NCBI RefSeq assembly: GCF_020379485.1
Contig: NC_063450.1
Coordinates: 24,714,137 to 24,778,136, forward strand
Direction of reading: 5' to 3'
DNA from: Brassica napus
Taxonomy: Eukaryota > Streptophyta > Magnoliopsida > Brassicales > Brassicaceae
Length of the DNA stretch: 64,000 bases
The notes beneath the pieces are model-generated. The model made no database searches. It worked only from the letters and a program-made list of their open reading frames with translations, and was not told the origin of the DNA. A program made the position numbers and the translations under genes. Position 1 is the first letter of the stretch; each line of letters starts with the position of its first letter. Positions 48,511-59,769 of this stretch are shown here, in pieces.

Positions 48511-49786
48511 AGGAGATGATGAAGAACCGATCACCCTCAAGAATGTGTACCATGTCCCTGGAGTAAAGAAAAATCTTCTTTCGGTGGTGAATGCGGTCGA
48601 CTCAGGTAACTATGTTCTATTTGGCCCAAGAGACGTTAAGTTCTTAAGGAATATTAAAGAATTAAAGGCGGATGTTGTTCACACTGGAGCACGCGTCAAA
48701 GATTTATATGTTTTATTGGCTTCACACGCCTATGTGGAGAAGATGAGTACGAATGACAATGCTTCCATCTGGCATGCCAGACTTGGCCATATAAATATGA
48801 CCAAGCTTAAGGTCATGGTGAATAAAGACTTGGTTCATGGGCTTCCAAAGTTGAAGATTCAAGATGGAGAAAGAATTTGTGAAGGTTGTCAATATGGAAA
48901 GTCACATAGACTTTCATTTGATCATTCAACCTCAAGATGCAGCGGTCCATTGGAGAAGGTCCATAGTGATTTGATGGGTCCAACAAGAACATCCTCCTAT
49001 TCTGGTTTTCGCTACATGATGTTGTTCGTAGAAGATTTCTCACGGTACACTTGGGTATACTTTGTGAAGGAAAAATCAGAAGTATTTTAAAAATTTCAAG
49101 AATTCAAGGTTACCGTGGAAGGAGAGTTTGGTCGGAAGCTAAAGACTCTAAGGACGGATAATGGAGGAGAATTTATGTCAAAGGAGTTCCTCTCTTTTTG
49201 CCAAAAGAATGGTATTAAGAGAGAATATACATGCCCGTATACACCTCAACAAAATGGAGTAGCAGAAAGAAAGATTAGACATCTAACCGAGACGTGCAGA
49301 AGCTGGCTACATGACAAGAATTTGCTTAAGGCCTTATTCTTGTCATGTAGATGTGCAACTTATGTCATCAACCGGATGCCACTCAGTCCAAACAACATGA
49401 AGTCTCCTTACGAGATGATTCACGGGAAGAAGCCAACGGTGAAACATCTCAGAATATTTGGATCAGTCTGTTACGTCCATGTGTTCGACTCTCAAAGAAA
49501 AAAGTTGGAAGCAAAGGCAAAGAAGTGTATCTTTGTCGGTTACGATGAACAACGGAAGGGCTGGAGGTGTATGGATCCAAAGACACATAAATACACAGTG
49601 TCTCGTGATGTTGTCTTTGACGAAGTTTCATCCTACTATGGACCACATCAAGTCTTAGATGAGCAAGATGGTTCAGGTTCCTCTAAGACTAATGAACAAA
49701 TAATTCAAGTTCCAAGTGATAATGAAAGCTTTGAAAAGGAGACTCAAGGTGAAAGGGGGAGCGTTGACCAAGATGAAGAATAGGAG
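48486..49786 (+). pseudogene. copia element 3 integrase
   Basis: Open in two pieces separated by TAA at 49088-49090. Zinc region HARLGHINM and CEGCQYGKSHR (about 48774-48905). Core residues: HSDLMGP (about 48962), RTDNGGEF (about 49153) and NGVAERK (about 49252), the DD35E triad. It ends at TAG near 49781, in a low-complexity acidic linker before RT. Confidence 0.85.
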
Positions 49787-49951
49787 CATGATCATGGTTC
49801 TGTCGCCAATCAACGACCAAAAAGGAACATTGTCAAACCCGCTCGTTTCAGAGATGAAAAGTTCGTCACCACTTACTCTTGTTAGTTTGCAGCTCCTCTA
49901 GATGAAGATGAACCATCATCTTATGAAGAAGCAAAAGGAGTTGAGTAATGG

Positions 49952-51268
49952 ATGACCACAATGAAGGAGGAGATTAATGCTCTCATGAAAAATGAAACTT
50001 GGAATTTGGTTCTGAAACCCAAGGATGCTCAGCCTGTTTCTTGTAAATGGGTGTATCGACTAAAGGGAAAAGCAGATGGAAGCATTGATAGATACAAAGC
50101 AAGGTTGGTTGCTCGAGGGTTCTCTCAGAAGTACGGAGAAGATTATGATGAGACCTTCAGTCCAGTAGCAAAGATGACTACGGTACGCTCACTCTTATCT
50201 TTAGCTGCAAGCTTTGGATGGAAATTATGGCAGTTAGATGTGAAGAATGCTTTTCTCTATGGTGAGCTTGATAAAGAAATATTTATAGAGCAACCACCTG
50301 GTTTTGAATCACAAGAGTATCCTAACCATGTGTGCAAGCTAAAGAAGGATTTGTACGGGTTAAAACAAGCTCTACGAGCTTGGTATGGAAAGCTTGCTCA
50401 ATTCCTTCAGTTTTACGGTTATATTGCATCAAGTGCTGATCCAAGCCTATTCTTCAAGAGAAGTGGAAGAGCTCAGGTAGTAGTTCTCCTTTACGTGGAT
50501 GATATGATCATTACTGGAAATGACGATGCTGAACTTGCTCGTCTACAAGAGGATATGTCGGTGAGGTTTGAGATGAAGAAGTTAGGCGAGCTGAATCACT
50601 TTCTTGCTCTAGAGGTCGAGAGGATAAAGGATGGAATATTCATCGGCCAACAAGGTTATGCAAAAAGGATTGTTGACAGGTTTGGAGAACACCAAGGAAA
50701 GGTACGTTCTACTCCACTGGATACTAACATAAGGCTCAAACGCGATGAAGGATCCTTGTTAGCCAATCCTCGACCTTATCGCTCTCTTGTTGGAAGTCTT
50801 TTATACTTAACAATTACAAGACCAGATATTGCCTTTGCGGTTGGTCTTGTAAGCCGGTTTATGCAGGAACCAAGAAAGCCACATCTAGAAGCAGCAAAGA
50901 AGATATTGAAGTATGTGAAGACAACACTTGGCATGGGACTGATGTACAAGTATAATGCCAAGGTTTCTCTTCATGGTTTCACAGATGCTGACTTTGGTGG
51001 AGATTTAGATAATCAAAAATCGACTTCGGGTTTTGTGTTCTTGTGTGGAGACAAAAGCATTTCATGGTGCAGCAAGAAACAAGCAACGGTGTCTTTGTCT
51101 ACTACCGAATCAGAGTATAAAGCTTCAACACTCACAGCCCAAGAATGTATATTACAGTTCAAGAATCGTCTCATAAGGTCATCTCGGACTGGCAAAGAGC
51201 GACAGTTTTTTATGAGGGAAAGGAATCTTGATCCTGTTGAACTGCTTCCTCATGGGAAGAAACATTAG
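49952..51268 (+). pseudogene. copia element 3 RT/RNase H fused to antisense TPS DNA
   Basis: 438-codon frame with reverse transcriptase (CKWVYRLKGK, RYKARLVARGFSQ, catalytic YVDD at about 50497) and the first two RNase H acidic blocks (TDADFGGD and TTESEYKA). After AQECI (about 51150) the frame crosses the breakpoint and the last 39 or so codons are antisense TPS-relic sequence. The third RNase H block is missing. A stop (TAA at about 49946) separates it from integrase. Confidence 0.85.
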
Positions 51269-52200
51269 ATGATAATCCTGAATCTAGACATAACCTTCCC
51301 CACTTGATGAAAGAGCGGCCACAAGTGATGTTTACAGAAACCATGATAGACTTCTATTGCATCTCACTCTGTAGAAAACGTAGGAACACAATTTAAATCC
51401 TTCATAAGTTGTCAGAATAAATAAAAAGGCAATCCAAATTCCACGTAGATATTAGACAGAATAAAGTCTAATATATATATTTGGTCCAATCCCACTTAAT
51501 ATCAGTCTTTTTTGGGAGTAACGACCCAAAAACAAATCCGTGAAGGCTTATGTCCAAAGCGGACAATATCATACTAAGCAAGGGGTTGGACATCTGCTCT
51601 AGTTGAGCGTCTGGCCTCCAGCACATGCATCTAGTCTGTCTCTAGTAGAGCATCTGGCCCAGGAGTGCATCTGATCCGTCACAACAGATTGGTACCAGAG
51701 CCAGGTTCCTTGCTCCTCTGTTTGAGGGTAGGGGATTGTCAAAATAAATAAAAAGCAATCCAAGTTCCACATTGGATATTAGACAAAATAAAGTCTAATA
51801 TATATATATATATATATCTTGTCCAATCCCTTTTAGTATGAGGCCTTTTTAGGTGTAACGACCCAAGAACAAATTTGTGTGGGCGTAGATCCAAAACGGA
51901 CAATACTAAACGAGTGGTTGGACATCTAGTGATGGACGTCTGGCCTTCACCATGGGCATCCGGTCTGGCTCTAGTAGAGCATCTGGCCCATGAGTACATT
52001 TGGTCCGTCACAACATAAGCTTTTGTGAAATTGCTGCTTTGCAATGGGATGGATAGATCATGATCTGGAAACTTTCCGTGAGCTCGAAGATAGGAAGATC
52101 AAAGTCTAGAAGGTGGTCATGAAGGAAGAAGGATCACCTCAAAGATCTTAGATCTTATGATGATAATGATGATGGTTGATGATGAAGGATATTATGTTTC
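51155..52200 (-). pseudogene. TPS9: Class II trehalose-phosphate synthase relic, copy 2
   Basis: Minus strand, paralogous to 61775-62340. Readable pieces include NITCGRS and DYHLM followed by RKQFNRIK, from the glucosyltransferase region of plant TPS8-10-type proteins, in broken frames. Compared with the other copy it has lost further bases and is interrupted by a TRIM (51410-52015). Its left end is the breakpoint with copia element 3. Class II TPS proteins carry a TPS-like and a TPP-like domain; only a short N-terminal portion survives here. Confidence 0.7.
51410..52015 (+). mobile_element. TRIM element (terminal-repeat retrotransposon in miniature)
   Basis: 606 bp: LTR 51410-51686 (277 bp) and LTR 51737-52015 (279 bp), both TGTCA...CACAACA, around only 50 bp. 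That interior contains a PBS-like tggtaccagagcc (51690-51702, one base from the classical initiator-Met PBS) and a polypurine tract gagggtagggga before the second LTR. Target duplication is taagt/taagc (51405-51409, 52016-52020). LTRs have diverged substantially, so it is old. Non-coding, must rely on another element's enzymes. Confidence 0.88.
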
Positions 52201-52488
52201 AGAGAAAAAGAAGAGAAAACGTATTTGATCGATTTTTCTGGCAAAACTGCCTTACATAAAGTTTTGCACAAAGATGAACCAGCTAAACTAAGACCCAAAA
52301 TTTCTAGACCAAAACATAAAATTAACCAAAATAGATATGATGAACCTGAATGTATTTCATGTTACAATATTCCTTTTTTTCAGAACAGCTTTTGTCTCCA
52401 AAGATGAATCTCCCTTCAAACCTTCTATCTCTGTTTATCTTCTTTCAATTATTCTTTCACAATGCATTTCAGTTGATTCTCTGATCCA

Positions 52489-52519
<31 letters not shown>

Positions 52520-53985
52520 GCTTGGACATGACCAAAGTGTGTGGTGAGATTCATTTGTCTCACTTTTCATCATGTTAAATTCTCATTCCGAAGCATCAAC
52601 TTTCATGACAATCTTAAGAAGCTCATAAATAGTCTGACAGAGTTTGGCTATCAGGTTCAACTCTAGTTAAATCTACATCTTTTGTTATACATGGTTTGCT
52701 CTGAGATATTTTCATCTAATTAATCAATAAACGTGTTGTAGGAAACCACATAGCTTGATGGGGTCACGAGACTTTTAAGACAACATTTCAGCAGGACAAA
52801 AATGGTAAATTTCTTGTGTTATTTTCAGTTTTTGCAACTCACAATTCGTCGTGTTAAAATTTGGTTTTGGGTGGTAGAATCTTTGACTGAATTTTTATTG
52901 TATGTTTATTTTTGAGAGTTTCTTATCATTGACTAAGATATTCTTATCATGTTCTAACAAATTTTACTATGTCTATTTATATACGTATTACTTCTTACGT
53001 TTTACAGGTTACCCAATGAAAAGAAAGAAATCGGAAGACATTTAACCGATTTAGTGAGATACTAATATACCTAATCGTTTGAGCCAAACAAAATGGAGTA
53101 TTTCATGTTTATGTGTGGATTTGATAATTTTTCCTCATAAAATCTCATGAAAAAGAAGTGATCGATATTCTTAGACTTAGAAGAGCTAGATTCACTGTTC
53201 ATCTTCACAATAGAATCATAAGAGTAAATGAGAATACACTAAGACATCCACAACTATATATGACAAAGAACACATCAAAACAACGAAGAGAAAATTAACC
53301 ATTCTTTGGAAAACAAGAAGATCAATTTGTTACTCTTTTGTCGTGATATTTCTCTTGACTCTTTTCTGACCTTGTTTTGATGTGTCGAGAGCCTCAAAAT
53401 GAAAAAGATGGATAATTTCTAAGAATTTACATAATTTATTGAAAGACTTGTTGTTTTGGATGAATGAAAGTTTGAAGTGGGTATTTTATTACAATTGAGC
53501 TAAAAAAAATAAAGGTTTGAACAAATTGTGAACCAATTTGTAGTCTACCTACTTTTGATATTAAAAATGTTGTTTTCTTATAGGTTTCAAATACATACCA
53601 TGTTGACAGCTTGGTTTCATGCACGCAAATTGATGTTTCAGTCTATGCGGTATTAATTTCAAACATATTTTTGCATTTACTTTTGGATTTCAGATATTTA
53701 AGTGATAATTCTTACTAACTTTGTTCTCTTCTAGACATAGAGGCACTTTAAGTTTCAAGTTGCTTGTGCTTATGAAAAACCGATGTATCTTGTTTGATTT
53801 CGACAATTGATTACCACGTTTTCTTAACTTTTCCTTAAATTTTCCTTATTTTTTTCTAAATGTTTTATTGTATTAAAACGATCTCTTTATGTTCTCCTCC
53901 GCATAATAAAGATATACTAGTTAATAAGGTTAAAGGCATGAAGTCAATTCTTAGCTACTTTCTACATGCATGTAACTCTTTGTTT
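52021..53985. repeat. Segmental duplicate, left copy (pairs with 62090-64000)
   Basis: After the TPS relic the two regions remain alignable in the same orientation for about 2 kb: for example ttggacatgaccaaag (52524 and 62698), gcatgaagtcaatt (53937 and 63953). Indels are frequent. It contains a T-run (about 52498-52519) and no recognisable gene. It is upstream of the TPS relic's 5' end, so it probably derives from TPS promoter DNA plus the next gene. Confidence 0.8.
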
Positions 53986-54060
53986 TTACATAATTATATG
54001 GCTTCAATTTCATCCTTCTTTTAGTAAAATCTATACAGTTACTACAAATGAGACTTTTTT
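53297..54060 (+). repeat. Local duplicate (also at 55060-55660 and 63340-64000)
   Basis: Three copies share aagaagatcta-type, gagagcctcaaaatga, gatatactagttaataagg and ctacttt-catgcatgtaa phrases in the same order. No coding frame is conserved between copies. Confidence 0.8.
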
Positions 54061-54065
54061 AGGAA

Positions 54066-54545
54066 GAAACTCTTGGAAGTGTTAGAAGAAAGAGGCTCAC
54101 CATTTTTATGGAGGTACAATTGAGAAAGGATTACGTCATAGATTACCAAATTTCAAGTGCCGATGAACCTCATAGTCTAAGATGAAAATTACTGGTTTTC
54201 AGAGAATCAACACACTGCAAGAAGCTTTGTCAGAACTTAAGAATCAACCAATAGGGACTAATTTGCGTCATTATACAGGACTGCATATTTCAGGAAAGCA
54301 CATCTATTATGGTCCCTATTCGAAGTTCTACAATTCTTTTGTCGGGTATCATGATGTGATAATAGAGGCCCTTGAAGTTATTGATGGACAACCATGTGGC
54401 GGTTTGTAAAATGAGCAATGTTGACTATGTGGCTGATGGATGATATGTTTATGTGTCCTTAACAACGGTGTACATGCATGTGGGTGTACCTGCTGATAAA
54501 AATGATTATGTTAGGAATTCATTTGAGCCCACACACCTGCTTACC
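54066..54545 (+). pseudogene. Papain-like (C1) protein relic, copy 1
   Basis: Pieces in two frames. KKLLEVLEERGSPFLW (about 54066-54113) precedes ITGFQRINTLQEALSELKNQ, then a segment with YYGPYSKFYNSFVGYHDVII and, after a frame break near 54392, a VYMHVGVPADKND segment. The layout of a linker, a GxY-type turn and an H-D-V-I strand recalls the C-terminal half of papain-fold proteins, where the His is catalytic. No N-terminal half with the active Cys is seen. Stops at 54406 and 54443 break it. Family assignment is tentative. Confidence 0.45.
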
Positions 54546-54832
54546 AATTTTAAGATCCCAATTTTTTTATGATGGAAAGATTGATAAAAATGATGAAGAA
54601 AAAGTGGGCACAAATTCTTCCGAGGTAGAAGAAGAGATGGAAGACGATAGAAAAAGAAAATATGAAAGACAACAAAAAAACGGTGGAAGAAAAACTGAAA
54701 GAGTCTACCGCAAAAAAAAAAAACGACTTTGTACGCCAGCCTCTCGTCATGTTAAGGTATTGATTTTAAGACTAACCGGAAAATATTTGTATACAACTGT
54801 AAGTAATAGTTATCTTAGAGAAAGAATGCATA

Positions 54833-55025
54833 GTAATTTGGCTTCTGCTTCCATCAACAATTCATGACTCAGATGGTTTTATCCGGAAAAGAGCTCTTGA
54901 GATTGTATCTCTTTTTGGTGAATGAGAACAATGTCAAGCAACTGATAAAGGCGCTCATTGATTATCTGGAAGTTAGCGATGAAGATTTCAAAGATATCAT
55001 TAAAAAGTAAGTATTCTATCTTTGA
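54833..55025 (+). pseudogene. Stray AP1G exon 8 with intron flanks
   Basis: Matches the gamma-adaptin gene at 29353-29516 (minus strand there). It includes the last 30 or so bases of intron 7 (gcttccatcaacaatt), all of the exon start (reading [10 protein letters not shown] and DYLEVSDEDFKD), an internal deletion of about 30 bases, and the first bases of intron 8 (gtaagtattct). The acceptor tag has become cat. Intron sequence on both sides means it was copied as DNA, not from mRNA. Confidence 0.88.
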
Positions 55026-55059
55026 AAAGGAGCTCATTGATTACTCTTTGGAAACTACA

Positions 55060-55660
55060 ATGAGAAAACTGACCATTATTTGGAACATAAGAAGATCTAT
55101 TTGTTACTCTTTTGTTTTGATATTTCTATTTGCTCTTTTCTAACCTTCTTTTGATGTGTGAGAGCCTCAAAATGAAAGCGATGGAGAGTTTCTAAAATTG
55201 TACATAATTTATTGAAAGACTTGTTGTTTTGGATGAATGCAAGTTTCAAGTGAGTATTTTATTCCAGCTGAGCTAAACAAAATAAATGTCTTTTTAACAA
55301 TTGTGAACCAGTCTGTAGTCTACCTAGTTTTGAAGCTTTGTTCTCTTCTAGACAGAGAGCTACACTAGGTTTCAAGTTGCTTGTGCGTATGAAAAACCAA
55401 CACATCTTTCTTGATTTCGACAAATTACCCCGTTTTTCTTATCTTTATTCTGTATTAAAATGATTTCTTTGTGTTCTCCTCGGCATAGTAAGGATATACT
55501 AGTTAATAAGGTTAAAGGCATGAAGTTAATTCTTAGCTACTTTCTACATGCATGTAAATATTTGTTTTTACATAATTCTATGGCTTCAATGTCATCCTTC
55601 TTTTAGTGAAATCTATACGATTACTCTAGATGAGACCTTTTTTAGTTGGTACATAATAAA
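55060..55660 (+). repeat. Second copy of the 53297-54060 repeat
   Basis: Same order of phrases as the first copy, with an internal deletion of about 150 bases. Region 55660-56030 that follows has one open frame (55702-55971) with hydrophobic residues but no recognised domain. Confidence 0.8.
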
Positions 55661-56029
55661 TACCAAATCCTTATTATACTAGCTGTCATAACATAGGGAA
55701 CTTGATTTGTTTTAGAGCTTTTGTTGAGATTTCACTAGTCACAACAACTCATGTAGCAGACGAGATGTTTCCCTCAATAGTTGAGATTTTAGAGGTATCT
55801 CTTATATATATTATGTTTTTATCGATTATATATTTAGAGACTATCAACTTTATGTTGTTATTTGCTATAAGAAATACATACATGTCAAGAAGGGAAAATG
55901 TGACGAAAAAGCTTGTGATACATGTTTCATCACTTGGCATGCAAGGTATTCCTTCTAACTTATGTGTTTAGTTCCTCAACTAAGTCTTTTGTCTACCTTT
56001 TGTAACTTACGTTTTCTGTTTGACATATT

Positions 56030-56425
56030 TATTATGGTTCGTATGCGATGTTTTATACTTCTTTCATCTCGTATCATGATGTTATAATAGAAGACCTTAA
56101 GATAATTGATGAACAACTTGTGGCCGTTTGTAAAATGAGAAAGGGTGAAGATGTGGCTGATGGGGGATATGTCTATGTTTCCTTATCAATTGTGTACATG
56201 CATGTAGGTGTACCCGAGAGGCTAAGCACTTCAAATGATGAGAATCTCGAGTACAACGTCTTTTTGCTATGGAAATGTAATATATTTTATCATAGCTTTT
56301 ATTTCCATTTATGTCAGTTGGATTTTACAATCATATATCCACAAGTTATGAGAGAGGTTGAAAATGATAAAGAAACTTGCAAGAATTTTGAGTCAACATC
56401 TGTAACGAACTTGTATGCTCTATGA
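56030..56425 (+). pseudogene. Papain-like (C1) protein relic, copy 2
   Basis: Parallel to copy 1: SYHDVIIEDLKIIDEQ, then VAVCKMRKGEDVADGGYVYV and YMHVGVPERL in one open frame (56048-56425), which extends past the similarity. It lacks everything before the Y-H-D-V block. Better preserved than copy 1 in this part. The shared core shows that copies 1 and 2 arose by tandem duplication together with the flanking 0.6-kb repeat. Confidence 0.45.
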
Positions 56426-57294
56426 GAATAAGATAAGAATGTAACACTTAAATAGGGATAGGAACCGTAAACGCGACACTGTTTTAAACTTAATTTTTAT
56501 GGATTGTACAATTTGTGATCAAGTTTAATCTTGAGAAAATAAGGTTTAGCAAGTGTTAAGCGATGTCTAGAACTAAAAATGATACATAGGCTTACTTGGT
56601 ATATACATTGTTAGGCTCTCTACTCCTCTGTCCTCACGAAACACAAAGAACAAATTGGCTAAAAATTGATGTGTAGAATTCTTAAAACATAACATAAAAA
56701 AAATAGCTCTGAATTCTTAAAATTAATTAAATATTAAAAAGAATATATATAAAATTTATGTATACGCTACATTCACACTGAAACAACTGATTGTATCTTG
56801 ATTTCTGAGCAAATAAATCACTAAGAAATATTCCAGTCACTGGTTCCGTGAATCATGCTAAGATACTCAATCAACATATGGAACAACAACAAATGTCGAA
56901 GAATAAACTTCTGGAACATGCATAATATAGCAGACTGAAGATTAGTGGATGTACTAAGTAGGAATTAGATGAGCAACAATTAAGATAAATCTATTTGCTG
57001 ATAAGCGTTGGATAGCATGGAACATATGAAATCAATTCTCCAACATCTATATAACTACATAAAATTTTTGCAATATAACTCCAGGAAAGTCAAGTAGACT
57101 TACGCTGCCATTTCAAGGCCCAAAAATATGTTTAGATATCCAAAACAACTTAAATTGTAGATATTATGGCCAAAATCAGTTTGAGCTGTAAAGTTAGAAA
57201 GGTTTGATTGCTAACTAATATTATCTCCAAAAACAATTTTATATTTTTGAATATAAGATTTTTCAATTTTTGTACTCCAAAATTAATTTTTGAA
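56426..57294. other. AT-rich intergenic
   Basis: No gene or repeat boundary recognised. Confidence 0.55.
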
Positions 57295-57320
57295 CTAGAT
57301 CTTGACCCCCGCAACTGCGC
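57295..57320 (-). mobile_element. Probable Helitron 3' terminus (minus strand)
   Basis: A|CTAG at 57294-57298 followed inward by gatcttgacccccgcaactg and a short stem (cgca/tgcg), similar to but weaker than the other Helitron ends here. No TC start found to the right. The following DNA holds two copies of a roughly 190-bp AT-rich unit (about 57865-58055 and 58057-58240, each with tgattgattatgatta or tgattgattgtgatta). Confidence 0.4.
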
Positions 57321-58305
57321 ATGTGTTATTTTCAGTTTTATATGCATATATATTTATTTTAGATTATTAGTGGTATAATTTTTTTAATTTAATCATATAG
57401 TTAAATGTTTATATAACTATTTCAAATACAATAATTTATAGTTTACATGTTGTAAATAACCAACTGTTTAAAACTATCACATGTATTTTTTGTTTCTTAT
57501 TATATATTTATCTTATTGTATTTGCATTCAGTTATTAAACAAAATAATATGTGCATGAAAAAACCATATTTGAAAATTATTTTTTATTTAATTTATGTTA
57601 AATTTTTATCTGTCCTCCAAAACTGGATTTCTTTTTAGCAATATTTTTTACGTTTATTCATTTTACATAATATATTATTGTATATACAAAAGTCTAAAAT
57701 ATGTTAATTTTTATACATGTATTATATATTTTCCTAATGTTAAGCCGTTCTATCATCATATTAGATTTTTTAACATAAATATTTATATTTATGAAAATAA
57801 AATTTATAAATTTATCAATTTAATATAATTTTATCATATTTAGTTCATTATAATAATTTGAACATGATTGATTATGATTATAAAATAGATAAAAGTAAGA
57901 TATAATTTTTAATTTTATAAACAATAACTGAATATATATTAATGCATAATAATAGTTCATTGCAAATTACAAAATTAATGAAAATATTTTCATAAACTTC
58001 TTAAAAAATTAAGATATTGTTAAAATATTTAGATCAACATAATAATTTTTTTTAATATGATTGATTGTGATTATATAATAGATAAAAAAGTAGGATAGCA
58101 TATTTATTTTTCATTTTATAAATGATAACTGAATATAATGTATAATAATATTTCAAAACTAATTAAGAAATTAGTTAAAATATTTACATATTATTTTTGA
58201 AAATTAAGATTTTGTTACAATCTTTTTAAACAGATTTAAATTTTTTTTAATATATATATATATATATATATATTTATATTTTAAATGAAAAGATATCAAA
58301 AGATA

Positions 58306-59090
58306 TCTTATATATTAAAACAGAAGTCACAACCTTAATTTATGTGTGTTTTTTTTAAAAATAGACCTAATGGAGCTATTTCTAGAAAGTCATGTTACAT
58401 TTAATATCTAATCTTGTCATTTAAATTTTGGGTCTACCAGAAATTTTTATTGAGCTATCAATAATTAGATTTAAACAATAGATGATCCATTGGATTTATA
58501 GATAGTATAAATTAAATAGATATGATTTAATGTTGTAATATTATACCTCTATATGCTAAATATTTAAATATATGTCGATGTTAACTTTTAAAATTATAAA
58601 GATTTTTTTAAAATAACAAAAATCATATTATGTAACATGATTAATCTTTAATAACTTAAACCAATGAAAACAAATTTTAAACTTTATAGTTTATTTTAAA
58701 AATTCAACAAAAACTAATTATTTAATTATTTACTCGATACTATAAATTTATGAAGCGAAAAGTTTAATTTTTCAAATCTTTCTAAATTTGTGAACAATAT
58801 CTTTGAATATGACAATAAAATAATATTCTACTAATATTTATATATATAGTTACGATTTTAATAATGAAATAATAATCCAAAAATATATATATAGAAGACA
58901 ATACAAATACATTTGAAAGTTTGAAACAATCTATTCAATGAAAAAAAAATATATAGTAAACTTATTATTTTTTAAAATTTGATAGACACATATATATTAT
59001 AATATATACCAATTTAGAATTGAAAACAAAATATTTATATAAAAATAAATGAAAACAAAAATCCACGCGGTTACGCGGATCGAAATCTAG
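58306..59090 (+). mobile_element. Short Helitron, 0.79 kb
   Basis: Starts A|TCTTATATATTAAAACAGAA at 58306 and ends with the hairpin tccacgcggttacgcgga (about 59062-59079) and CTAG|T at 59087-59091. Entirely AT-rich and non-coding. Confidence 0.8.
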
Positions 59091-59760
59091 TTATGATTAA
59101 AGTAGTTCAAACATTTTATATATTATTAGCTTTATTAAAATATATTTAATAAAATTTCTTAAGGGTGGTCCAACTTAAAAATTGCACATGAAAAAATTGT
59201 GACTTTTATTTTAATATAATAGATTTCTGAATTTAAAATTTTGAATGATGAAATCTCAAAATTGATGTTTCTTTATTCAAAACTGTAGATTTGAAGTTTA
59301 ATATTTTTTAGTCTTTTTTTTTTTGAACACCTAATATTTTTTAGTCGTACTTTTTAGATTGCCTCGTCTCTTTTACTCATCACCCTTAACTTCTCTGCTC
59401 ACACATCTATTGGTACTTTTAATATTCTTGTGGTTAAATGCTAAGGTTAAATCTTCATGTGACCCTTATTGGATGCTTCTTTTTGTATGCGTGTGAAAGG
59501 TGTTGACCTTCTGTGGTTATTATTTTGTTTTCCACTGACACGTTCCTAGGTGAGACATAGAACGATGTGGACCAAGTCATTCGTTTAATAGACTTGAAGC
59601 TGCTTATTAATATTGTAGTGATTTAACCCCAAGGACCATTCAAACGTGACATAGCGTGACACAGATGAAGTCAAAGTCAATTTAATCGAATACTAATTAC
59701 TACAGATCTTTGATCTTCTTTCTTCTACTGCCAAAAAAAAAGAGCTCATAAACAACCAAG
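59091..59760 (+). promoter_or_regulatory. Upstream region of the membrane-protein gene
   Basis: About 0.67 kb before the gene. gtcaaagtcaa at 59670-59680, about 100 bp before the first ATG, contains two TTGAC cores on the minus strand (W-box type, WRKY-binding). Another ttgacc lies near 59504. Such clusters are common in stress-responsive plant promoters; here it is only a motif observation. Confidence 0.35.
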
Positions 59761-59769
59761 ATCATGAGG

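Larger units (their letters stand above)
46922..51154 (+). mobile_element. Ty1/copia element 3, 3' end missing
   Basis: 5' LTR (about 46922-47373), primer-binding site complementary to initiator tRNA-Met (tggtatcagagcc, 47374-47386), gag, protease, integrase, RT and part of RNase H. The element stops inside RNase H and joins TPS-relic DNA at about 51151-51155 (shared acagttcaa at the junction). No polypurine tract or 3' LTR follows. It belongs to a different copia lineage from elements 1 and 2: longer LTR, classical PBS. Confidence 0.9.

Noticed and set aside
51410..52015. Direct repeats first taken for a tandem satellite
   Set aside because: PBS, polypurine tract, TG...CA ends and a target duplication show it is a TRIM.
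52498..52519. T-run that might be a retroposon tail
   Set aside because: No LINE/SINE body or target duplication adjoins it; the paralogous region has a short T-rich tract at the same place.
54478..54867. 129-codon frame with highly charged middle
   Set aside because: It starts inside the papain-like relic in a shifted frame and is Lys/Glu-rich because of A-rich DNA; not conserved in the second relic.
57595..57828. Hydrophobic 77-codon frame
   Set aside because: AT-rich DNA gives Phe/Tyr/Ile-rich frames by chance; no start context or homologue.
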